Positions 1 through 6,387 of a stretch of 44,998 nucleotides of DNA are shown piece by piece. How positions within the stretch are numbered: position 1 is the first letter of the stretch; every line of letters begins with the position of its first letter. Origin of the DNA: JBCBWG01 sp039186015 (GTDB lineage Bacteria; Pseudomonadota; Alphaproteobacteria; Rhizobiales; Hyphomicrobiaceae); NCBI GenBank assembly GCA_039186015.1, contig JBCDAH010000020.1, positions 1-44,998 on the forward strand, written 5' to 3'. The notes under the pieces were generated by a model, which worked only from the letters and a program-made list of their open reading frames with translations, was not told the DNA's origin and searched no databases. Made by a program: the position numbers and the translations under genes.

Positions 1-259
1 TCTCGTTCACGAGACTGCGCAGGTAGTTTTGGACCGGCGCATACTGTCGCGTCGCTTTGGTCGTGCAGCCGCAGTACCAGCACAAGGCTTCGCAAAACGG
101 TATATGGACGTAAAGGGATAAATTGGCTGCAGGTGCAAGGTTCTCAAGCCAGGTTTCGTAGGTCTCGCCGGCCACGTCTGCCGTGAACTGAGGTGCCGTT
201 GGATAGCTCGTGTAGCGAGGCACCGGCAGAGCATACTTTCGGATGAGCTCTGACATCAT
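1..259 (-). CDS. hemN: Oxygen-independent coproporphyrinogen III dehydrogenase HemN (N-terminal part, runs off window start)
   Basis: Radical SAM enzyme of anaerobic heme synthesis, which oxidatively decarboxylates coproporphyrinogen III to protoporphyrinogen IX. Only the first 86 codons lie in the window. The visible protein begins MMSELIRKYALPVPRYTSYP, the typical HemN opening, followed by YVHIPFCEALCWYCGC, which carries the CxxxCxxCxC [4Fe-4S]/SAM motif of the family. The start is one of two adjacent ATGs (259 or 256), with GGAG about 9 bases upstream. The gene is divergent from ccoN and shares with it an intergenic region holding an FNR/FixK-type box at 360-373, which fits low-oxygen control of heme supply for the cbb3 oxidase. 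The call rests on the motif and N-terminus; the rest of the gene lies outside the window. Confidence 0.93.
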   Translation of the reverse strand, partial: MMSELIRKYALPVPRYTSYPTAPQFTADVAGETYETWLENLAPAANLSLYVHIPFCEALCWYCGCTTKATRQYAPVQNYLRSLVNE

Positions 260-359
260 GGTGATCTTCTCCAAACGTGCGATGCCGCGCGTTCTCGGGG
301 TCTGTTGCGCGAACGGGAAGCATTGTCGCACCCAATGGAGTTTTAGAGCGTCGAACGCA

Positions 360-373
360 TTGATCGATGTCAA
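360..373. promoter_or_regulatory. FNR/FixK-type box between hemN and ccoN
   Basis: The sequence TTGATCGATGTCAA matches TTGA-N6-TCAA exactly and the FNR consensus TTGAT-N4-ATCAA at 9 of 10 positions. A class II site centred at -41.5 would start transcription near 408 for ccoN, giving a leader of about 45 nt before the ATG at 453. In the other direction it would give a start near 325 for hemN. The likely ligand is the FnrL-type protein encoded at 10010-10762; this is inferred. Confidence 0.8.
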
Positions 374-452
374 AGCCATGTTGGCGCCGGCCTGACACGA
401 AGCAAACATGCCCGCAAAGGGCATGCGGTTTCGAACCGGTCGGGAGCTCTTC

Positions 453-2108
453 ATGAATGACGTTGAACAGGGACAGTTGGCATTTTCCGATGTGTCTGCG
501 GTCTTACTAGGCGGCATTGCTGCGTTGGTCTGTGGCTATGTTGCCGTGGTGACAACAGATGACGTGATGGCGTTTCACGCCGCGGTCATGGCGCTCGCCG
601 CTCTACTCGCAGTGTTCTATGTGTTGTCTCAAGCCTTCACGGATCTGCCGGCGGAAACGCCATCGGGGTACTTCGACGGTCCCATCAAGGTTGCCACGGT
701 TGCCGCCGTTGTGTGGGGCATTGCAGGCTTCTTGGTCGGCGACATCATCGCGTGGCAGATGGCATTTCCCGCGCTCAATTTCGATTTGCCCTGGACCAGC
801 TTCGGGCGCTTACGACCGCTCCATACGTCGGCAGTGATATTTGCGTTTGGCGGTAACGTCCTGCTTGCGACGTCGCTTTACGTTGTTCAACGCACAAGCC
901 AAGCACGTATGCCCGGGCGGTGGGCGCCGTGGTTCGTTGTTTGGGGCTATCAGCTCTTCATTCTGATTGCCGGAACCGGTTACATCCTCGGCGTGACGCA
1001 AAGCAAAGAGTATGCCGAGCCGGAATGGTATGCTGATCTGTTCCTGACCATTGTCTGGGTTGTGTACTTTTTCGTTTTCGTCGGGACGCTGGCGCGACGC
1101 AAAGAACCGCACATCTACGTGGCGAACTGGTTCTATCTGGCTTTCATCGTCACCATCGCAATGCTGCACATCGTCAATAACCTGACGGTACCGGTCTCGT
1201 TTACAGCGACAAAGAGTTACATTCTCTTTGCCGGCGTTCAGGATGCGATGACGCAATGGTGGTACGGCCACAATGCCGTCGGCTTCTTCCTCACGGCTGG
1301 CTTTCTGGGGATCATGTACTATTTCATCCCGAAGCGCGTGGAGCGGCCGGTTTACTCCTACCGTCTGTCGATCGTTCACTTCTGGACGCTGATCTTCATC
1401 TACATTTGGGCTGGTCCTCACCACTTGCACTACACGGCGCTGCCGGATTGGGCGCAGACCCTGGGCATGACGTTCTCGATCATGCTGTGGATGCCGTCGT
1501 GGGGTGGGATGATCAACGGGCTCATGACGTTGTCGGGGGCCTGGGACAAGCTGCGGACCGACCCGGTCGTGCGGCTGCTGGTGGTCTCGGTCGCGTTCTA
1601 TGGCATGAGCACGTTCGAAGGCCCGTTGATGTCCATTAAGGCCGTCAACTCGCTGAGCCACTACACGGATTGGACCATCGGCCACGTCCACTCAGGCGCA
1701 CTTGGCTGGGTCGCAATGGTGTCGTTTGGTGCGATTTACTGCCTCGTTCCATGGCTGTGGAAGCGCAAGGCGCTGTACTCGATCCGTCTTGTCGAATGGC
1801 ACTTCTGGGTGTCGACGCTGGGAATCCTGCTCTACATCACGGCGATGTGGGTGTCCGGTATTCTCCAGGGCCTGATGTGGCGTGCCTATGACCGCCTGGG
1901 CTTCCTCCAGTACTCTTTCATCGAGACCGTAGAGGCGATGAAGCCATTCTATGTGATCCGAGCCATCGGCGGACTGTTGTTCGTGCTGGGCGCTTTGATC
2001 ATGGCCTACAACATCTGGCGCACAATTCGCGGAGACGAGTCGGTGGACGCAGCGGAGCAACCGCTGGTCGCTGCCGCTCCCGAGTTGCGCCCAGTGGCAG
2101 CCCAGTAA
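453..2108 (+). CDS. ccoN: cbb3-type cytochrome c oxidase subunit I (CcoN)
   Basis: Catalytic membrane subunit of the high-affinity cbb3 oxidase (551 aa), carrying low-spin heme b and the heme b3-CuB oxygen-reduction site. Visible histidines fit the family: H124 in LRPLHTS, H273 in WWYGHNAVGF, the pair H323-H324 in GPHHLHY, and H411/H413 in IGHVHSG. About 14 hydrophobic segments are present. The ATG at 453 is chosen over the in-frame ATG at 408 because GGGAG lies 6 bases upstream, and because a FixK/FNR box at 360-373 would place the transcription start near 408. The C-terminal tail is Ala/Pro-rich. It is the first gene of ccoNOQP, followed after 15 nt by ccoO. Confidence 0.97.
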   Translation: MNDVEQGQLAFSDVSAVLLGGIAALVCGYVAVVTTDDVMAFHAAVMALAALLAVFYVLSQAFTDLPAETPSGYFDGPIKVATVAAVVWGIAGFLVGDIIAWQMAFPALNFDLPWTSFGRLRPLHTSAVIFAFGGNVLLATSLYVVQRTSQARMPGRWAPWFVVWGYQLFILIAGTGYILGVTQSKEYAEPEWYADLFLTIVWVVYFFVFVGTLARRKEPHIYVANWFYLAFIVTIAMLHIVNNLTVPVSFTATKSYILFAGVQDAMTQWWYGHNAVGFFLTAGFLGIMYYFIPKRVERPVYSYRLSIVHFWTLIFIYIWAGPHHLHYTALPDWAQTLGMTFSIMLWMPSWGGMINGLMTLSGAWDKLRTDPVVRLLVVSVAFYGMSTFEGPLMSIKAVNSLSHYTDWTIGHVHSGALGWVAMVSFGAIYCLVPWLWKRKALYSIRLVEWHFWVSTLGILLYITAMWVSGILQGLMWRAYDRLGFLQYSFIETVEAMKPFYVIRAIGGLLFVLGALIMAYNIWRTIRGDESVDAAEQPLVAAAPELRPVAAQ

Positions 2109-2123
2109 CCGGAGGGCGCACAC

Positions 2124-2858
2124 ATGTTTCCCAAACACGAAGTCTTCGAAAAGAACTCAATCATCCTGCTGATCGGCATCTTGATTGCCGTCTCAGTCGG
2201 CGGGGTGGTGCAGATCGCCCCGCTGTTCTGGGTCGACAGCACGATCGAAAAGGTTTCGGGCATGCGGCCATATTCGCCGCTCGAACTTGCCGGTCGTGAC
2301 ATCTACATTCGGGAGGGGTGCTACAACTGCCACTCTCAGATGATCCGGACGCTGCGGGACGAGGTTGAGCGCTACGGCCATTACTCGCTGGCGGCTGAAA
2401 GCATGTACGACCACCCGTTTCAGTGGGGGTCGAAACGGACCGGGCCGGACCTGGCACGCGTTGGCGGTAAGTATTCGAACCAGTGGCATGTCGAGCATAT
2501 GAACAACCCACGGGCGGTTGTGCCGGAGAGCATCATGCCGGGCTACCCCTGGCTTGCACAACGGACGCTCGATATCGACACCATCGTCGACAAGCTCAAG
2601 ACGCAAGCAGCTGTCGGCGTGCCTTACACGCCGGAAATGATCGAGAAAGCCAGAGTGGATCTTCTGGCCCAGATCAACCCGGATTCGGACGAGGCCGAAG
2701 AGCTTTTGACACGCTATCCGAAGGCGGTCGTCGCCAAGTTTGACGGCAAGCCGAGTGACGCACCGACGGAACTCGATGCGCTGATCGCATACATGCAGAT
2801 GCTGGGCACGCTCGTCGACTTCGCGAGCGTTGATGCCTCCGGCCCGACCCTGCGCTGA
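2124..2858 (+). CDS. ccoO: cbb3-type cytochrome c oxidase subunit II, monoheme (CcoO)
   Basis: Membrane-anchored monoheme cytochrome c (244 aa) that passes electrons from CcoP to CcoN. One N-terminal membrane anchor lies near residues 12-34. The CYNCH heme motif is at C66/C69/H70, after which come SQMIRTLRDEVERYGHYS and GPDLARVGGKYS, both characteristic of CcoO. M138 in ESIMPGYPW is the likely axial Met. GGAGG lies upstream of the ATG. It is the second gene of the oxidase operon; ccoQ starts 12 nt downstream. Confidence 0.97.
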   Translation: MFPKHEVFEKNSIILLIGILIAVSVGGVVQIAPLFWVDSTIEKVSGMRPYSPLELAGRDIYIREGCYNCHSQMIRTLRDEVERYGHYSLAAESMYDHPFQWGSKRTGPDLARVGGKYSNQWHVEHMNNPRAVVPESIMPGYPWLAQRTLDIDTIVDKLKTQAAVGVPYTPEMIEKARVDLLAQINPDSDEAEELLTRYPKAVVAKFDGKPSDAPTELDALIAYMQMLGTLVDFASVDASGPTLR

Positions 2859-2869
2859 GGGGCAAGATC

Positions 2870-3049
2870 ATGACAAAAGATAACCTCGCGACCGTCTCGC
2901 AGGTCACATCGCTCTTGATGTTCATTTCGCTGTTTATTGCCGTGATTGCCTATGCGTTCTGGCCGGGAAACAAGGGCCGGTTTGACGAAGCGCAGGCTCG
3001 GGCATTGGAGCTGAATGACAAAAGCGAAGATGCGGGGAATGTCCAATGA
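2870..3049 (+). CDS. ccoQ: cbb3-type oxidase small subunit CcoQ
   Basis: Single-span small subunit (59 aa) reported to stabilise the cbb3 complex. The protein has a short polar start (MTKDNLATVSQ), one transmembrane segment at about residues 12-31 ending in AYAFWPGNK, and a charged cytoplasmic tail. The FWPxNK junction is typical of CcoQ/FixQ. It sits in the canonical position between ccoO and ccoP and its stop overlaps the ccoP start as ATGA, so translation is probably coupled. Position and topology support the call more than conserved sequence does. Confidence 0.92.
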   Translation: MTKDNLATVSQVTSLLMFISLFIAVIAYAFWPGNKGRFDEAQARALELNDKSEDAGNVQ

Positions 3050-3930
3050 CCACGCAAGACCATCAACACGGCCCCGAAGTCGACGACGTCACTGGCGTCG
3101 AAACAACCGGACACGAGTGGGACGGCATCAAGGAACTCAATAAGCCGTTGCCGAAGTGGTGGCTGTATGTGTTCTACGCCACCATCGTTTGGTCGATTGG
3201 CTACTGGGTGCTCTATCCCGCGTGGCCGCTGGCGAACGACTACACCAAAGGCATTCTCGGATACTCGCAACGCGACGTCGTGACGAAAGCCGTCGCCGCC
3301 AACCGGGAAGCGCAGTCCAAGTTTCGTGATGCCATAGCAAGCAAAGAGCTGGCGGAGATCCGCTCCGATCCGGAATTGCTTCGTTTTGCTATTGCCGGCG
3401 GCAAAGCGGCGTTTGGTGAGAACTGTGCCGCTTGCCACGGTCGCGGCGCGCAGGGCTTCAAGGGGTATCCAAACCTCAATGATGATGACTGGATCTGGGG
3501 CGGCACATTGCTGGCGATTTTCCAGACGATCAACTACGGCATCCGGGCGTCGCACGATGAAACACGCGTCAGCGACATGCCCAAGTTCGGTGTCGATGAA
3601 TTGCTGGAGCCAAAGCAGATCACGGACGTCGCCTCCTTCGTTCTGTCGCTCTCGGGCAAAGGTGACGATGCTGAAGCGGCGGCACGCGGCAAGGTGATCT
3701 ACGAAGAGCAGTGCGCTGCCTGCCATGGTGATAATGGCAAAGGCAATCAGGAGCTGGGCTCGCCGAATCTCACGGACGCGATCTGGCTGTACGGCTCAAG
3801 CAAGGACGATGTCGTGGAGAGCATTCACACCGGACGGGGCGCGATGATGCCGCCGTGGGTCGGTCGCCTCGACGAGGTCACCATCAAGTCGCTCGCCATC
3901 TATGTCCACTCGTTGGGTGGTGGCGAGTAG
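3046..3930 (+). CDS. ccoP: cbb3-type cytochrome c oxidase subunit III, diheme (CcoP)
   Basis: Membrane-bound diheme cytochrome c (294 aa), the electron entry subunit of cbb3. A short N-terminal region with EWDGIKELNKPLPKWW leads into a transmembrane helix at about residues 37-60. Two class I cytochrome domains follow, with heme motifs CAACH at C127/C130/H131 and C223/C226/H227. Met-containing segments (SDMPKFG and GAMMPPW) are likely axial ligands. The length is normal for the family. It is the last gene of the first cco unit and is followed by a rho-independent terminator at 3957-3986. Confidence 0.97.
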   Translation: MTTQDHQHGPEVDDVTGVETTGHEWDGIKELNKPLPKWWLYVFYATIVWSIGYWVLYPAWPLANDYTKGILGYSQRDVVTKAVAANREAQSKFRDAIASKELAEIRSDPELLRFAIAGGKAAFGENCAACHGRGAQGFKGYPNLNDDDWIWGGTLLAIFQTINYGIRASHDETRVSDMPKFGVDELLEPKQITDVASFVLSLSGKGDDAEAAARGKVIYEEQCAACHGDNGKGNQELGSPNLTDAIWLYGSSKDDVVESIHTGRGAMMPPWVGRLDEVTIKSLAIYVHSLGGGE

Positions 3931-3956
3931 CGTCCCGGGAGGACGCTCAAACGGCG

Positions 3957-3986
3957 ATGGCGCGCCTGAGCGGGCGCGCCATTTTT
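3957..3986 (+). terminator. Rho-independent terminator after ccoP
   Basis: A perfect 10-bp GC-rich stem (ATGGCGCGCC and its complement) closes a 6-nt loop and runs into five T. It ends the ccoNOQP transcript, so the ccoG group downstream probably has its own promoter. Confidence 0.9.
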
Positions 3987-4021
3987 GGCAGGTGTCGCAA
4001 GTGTCGCGGGACCGTGCAGGA

Positions 4022-4035
4022 CTGACACATGTCAA
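4022..4035 (+). promoter_or_regulatory. Probable FNR/FixK-like box for the ccoGHIS unit
   Basis: The sequence CTGACACATGTCAA matches TTGA-N6-TCAA at 7 of 8 fixed positions and is close to palindromic. It lies just after the ccoP terminator. A site centred at -41.5 would give a start near 4070 and a leader of about 23 nt before the ATG at 4093. The degenerate first base makes it weaker than the other two boxes. Confidence 0.55.
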
Positions 4036-4092
4036 AGCTGGTTCACGCCGGTTCTGCGCACTTACCGCGATATCGAATCTGGAGATGGTGCG

Positions 4093-4350
4093 ATGTGCGG
4101 TTGTGGGTGTGATCTTGTCATCTTTGGTCTGAGCGAAGACGAGACGTCCGATTTGCCGTCTGTTTCGACAACACCGCTGGTGGACCGACCGCTTGCGGGG
4201 GCAACGACGTCGGCAGCTTCATCAACTTCAGGCGAAGACAGCCGTGCGGCTGCTTCTGAGGTTGACGAACAGTCAGAAACGGCATGCACGGGCGATTGCG
4301 ATCGCTGCCAAGCGATCGCCAAATCGCTGATAGAGGCAGTTGTTCCATGA
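4093..4350 (+). CDS. Small Cys-rich protein of the ccoG operon, function unknown
   Basis: Protein of 85 aa with clustered cysteines at both ends: the start MCGCGCD (three Cys within six residues) and, near the C-terminus, CTGDCDRC. The middle is Ser/Thr/Ala/Glu-rich and probably disordered. No signal peptide or membrane segment is visible. The reading is well supported: GGAG lies 8 bases before the ATG, and the stop overlaps the ccoG start as ATGA, a sign of translational coupling. It is the first gene after the ccoP terminator and the box at 4022-4035. The neighbours are copper and redox assembly factors for cbb3, so metal or Fe-S binding is a fair guess, but I do not recognise a family. Confidence 0.72.
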   Translation: MCGCGCDLVIFGLSEDETSDLPSVSTTPLVDRPLAGATTSAASSTSGEDSRAAASEVDEQSETACTGDCDRCQAIAKSLIEAVVP

Positions 4351-5861
4351 CAACCCACGCGCCCGCGGACTTCATTGTCGGTGATGCTGCGCCCGGTGTC
4401 GCCGTTCATGACGTGGCGGCCGTCAACCGCAAGGAGACGCGGCAACTCTACGCCGAGCGGCGGAAGATCTACGCCAAGCTGGCTCACGGCACGTTTCGCA
4501 ATCTGAAATGGATCGTGATGCTGGTGACGCTCGGCATCTACTACGCGCTGCCCTGGATCCGCTGGGACCGCGGGCCGGAATTGCCCGATCAGGCGGTGCT
4601 GGTGGATGTCGCGAATGGGCGAATCTTTGTCGGTCCAATCGAGATCTGGCCGCAGGAACTCTACTATGTCACCGGTCTTTTGGTGATCGGGTCGCTTGCC
4701 TTGTTCCTGGTCACGGCTGCACTCGGGCGCGTGTGGTGTGGCTACACATGTCCGCAGACGGTTTGGACCGATCTCATGATTGCCGTCGAGCGCTTCTGGC
4801 AGGGAGATCGCAATGCGCGCATCCGGCTGGACAAGGAGCCCTGGGGACCAGCCAAGATCTTCAAAAAAAGCGCGACTCACATCTCGTGGTTGCTGATTTC
4901 GCTTCTGACCGGCGGCGCGTTCGTGTTCTATTTCCGCGATGCACCGACATTGCTCGTTGAGTTCCTAACGGGCAGTGCGCCGATGATTGCCTATCTCTTT
5001 CTCGGCATATTCACCGCGACGACCTACTTGCTAGGCGCGATCTCGCGTGAGCAGGTCTGCATCTACATGTGCCCGTGGCCGCGGATCCAGGGGGCCATGA
5101 CCGATCAACATACGATGCTGGTCAGCTATCGCCCCGAGCGCGGCGAACCACGTGGTCCCGCGCGCAAGGGGCCGGATGGGACTGTCGATTGGTCGGTCCG
5201 GGGCGATTGCATTGATTGCAAGGCTTGCGTTGTCGTCTGCCCGACCGGCATTGATATCCGGGACGGTTCGCAGCTGGAATGCATCCAGTGCGCGCTCTGT
5301 ATCGACGCGTGCGATGAGATCATGACCAAGATCGGGCGCCCGACGCGTCTGATCGCCTACGATACGATTGCAAAGCGCGAAGCCAGCGAGCGCGGCGAGC
5401 ACGAGCCGCTGAAGCTGCTGCGGCCGCGAACCTATCTCTACGCAGGCTTGATGGCCGTGGTCGGTTTGATCATGCTTGTCGCGTTCAGTTTGAGAACCAC
5501 GCTTGAAGTCAACGTCGTCGGCGATCGAGCGCCCTTGTACGTCCCGTTGAAGGATGGCGGCTTTCGAAATGGCTATACGGTCAAGATCCTGAACAAGGAG
5601 CATGCCAACCGTTCGGTCAAGCTGCGCGTGACGGGGCTGGACGGTGGACGCTTGCGGGTCCTTGGCTTCGACACAGCGGACCCGATCATTGTTGTGCCAA
5701 CAGACGACCTGCGCGAAGTCCGGGTCTTCGTGACGGTCCCGGTCGCCAGTGTGCCGAAGCTCTCGCCGCCGTCCACGTCGTTCCAGATTGTTGTCGAAGA
5801 CGTCGCCGGAGAGGCGCGCATGGTGCGCAGCACAGTGTTCCAGAGTCCGGTGCGCCGGTGA
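4347..5861 (+). CDS. ccoG: cbb3 oxidase assembly Fe-S protein CcoG (FixG/RdxB)
   Basis: Polyferredoxin-type membrane protein (504 aa) of the cbb3 maturation set; the family is linked to copper handling (Cu(II) reduction) for CuB insertion. Five or so membrane segments are visible, with WCGYTCPQTVW near residue 130 and VCIYMCPW near 236. A soluble loop carries two ferredoxin clusters: CIDCKACVVVCP from C288 and CIQCALCIDAC from C312. A C-terminal Ig-like periplasmic domain follows the last helix (about 370-390). An upstream in-frame ATG at 4284 is rejected because the ATG at 4347 overlaps the preceding stop as ATGA. ccoH follows after 13 nt. Confidence 0.95.
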   Translation: MTTHAPADFIVGDAAPGVAVHDVAAVNRKETRQLYAERRKIYAKLAHGTFRNLKWIVMLVTLGIYYALPWIRWDRGPELPDQAVLVDVANGRIFVGPIEIWPQELYYVTGLLVIGSLALFLVTAALGRVWCGYTCPQTVWTDLMIAVERFWQGDRNARIRLDKEPWGPAKIFKKSATHISWLLISLLTGGAFVFYFRDAPTLLVEFLTGSAPMIAYLFLGIFTATTYLLGAISREQVCIYMCPWPRIQGAMTDQHTMLVSYRPERGEPRGPARKGPDGTVDWSVRGDCIDCKACVVVCPTGIDIRDGSQLECIQCALCIDACDEIMTKIGRPTRLIAYDTIAKREASERGEHEPLKLLRPRTYLYAGLMAVVGLIMLVAFSLRTTLEVNVVGDRAPLYVPLKDGGFRNGYTVKILNKEHANRSVKLRVTGLDGGRLRVLGFDTADPIIVVPTDDLREVRVFVTVPVASVPKLSPPSTSFQIVVEDVAGEARMVRSTVFQSPVRR

Positions 5862-5874
5862 AAGGGAGGTCGCC

Positions 5875-6387
5875 ATGTCAATTGATGCGGTAGGGCGCAA
5901 GCGGAAAGGTATGACGGGTCGTCATGTGCTGTTCGCGATGCTTGGCTTCTTTGGCGTGATCTTCGCCGTCAATGGCGTGTTTTTGTACTTTGCATTGAAG
6001 TCGTACACGGGCGTTGTCGCTGTCGAGCCGTATCGCAAAGGCTTGGCCTACAATGACCGGCTTGTGGCTGATGCCCGGCAAAAGGCGCTTGGCTGGTCCC
6101 ACACGATCAGTCTCGGCAGTGACGGTGCCGTTCGTGTCGACTTGCGGGATCGCGAATCCCGGCCGGTGACCGGGCTCGCACTTACAGCAACAATCGGTCG
6201 TGCCAGCACATCCGCGCACGACCTGACGGTTTCGTTGATTGAGCAAGAGGGCGGTGTCTATCGCGCCAACACGCCGCCGCGCGCAGCAGGTTCGTGGCTG
6301 GTTACGCTTGGCGGGTCCCGGACCAATTCGTCGGGCGAGCGCGACGTCGTCTACCAGGCAAAGGAGCGAGTATGGCTGAAGCCGTAG
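5875..6387 (+). CDS. ccoH: cbb3 oxidase assembly protein CcoH (FixH)
   Basis: Single-span assembly factor of 170 aa. A basic N-terminus (GRKRKGMTGRH) precedes one transmembrane helix at about residues 18-40, then comes a periplasmic domain with the FixH hallmark TGVVAVEPYRKGLAYND and later YRANTPPRAAGSWLV. An AGGGAGG ribosome-binding site stands before the ATG at 5875. The 3' end overlaps the ccoI start by 16 nt, which suggests coupled translation. The order G-H-I-S is canonical. Confidence 0.93.
   Translation: MSIDAVGRKRKGMTGRHVLFAMLGFFGVIFAVNGVFLYFALKSYTGVVAVEPYRKGLAYNDRLVADARQKALGWSHTISLGSDGAVRVDLRDRESRPVTGLALTATIGRASTSAHDLTVSLIEQEGGVYRANTPPRAAGSWLVTLGGSRTNSSGERDVVYQAKERVWLKP

Noticed and set aside
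408..452. Longer CcoN start at ATG 408
   Set aside because: It would begin at the predicted transcript start without a ribosome-binding site; ATG 453 has GGGAG at good spacing and gives the usual protein length.
810..1691. 293-codon minus-strand open frame inside ccoN
   Set aside because: Shadow of ccoN in GC-rich DNA; no domain, low-complexity Arg/His/Gln composition and full overlap with a certain gene.
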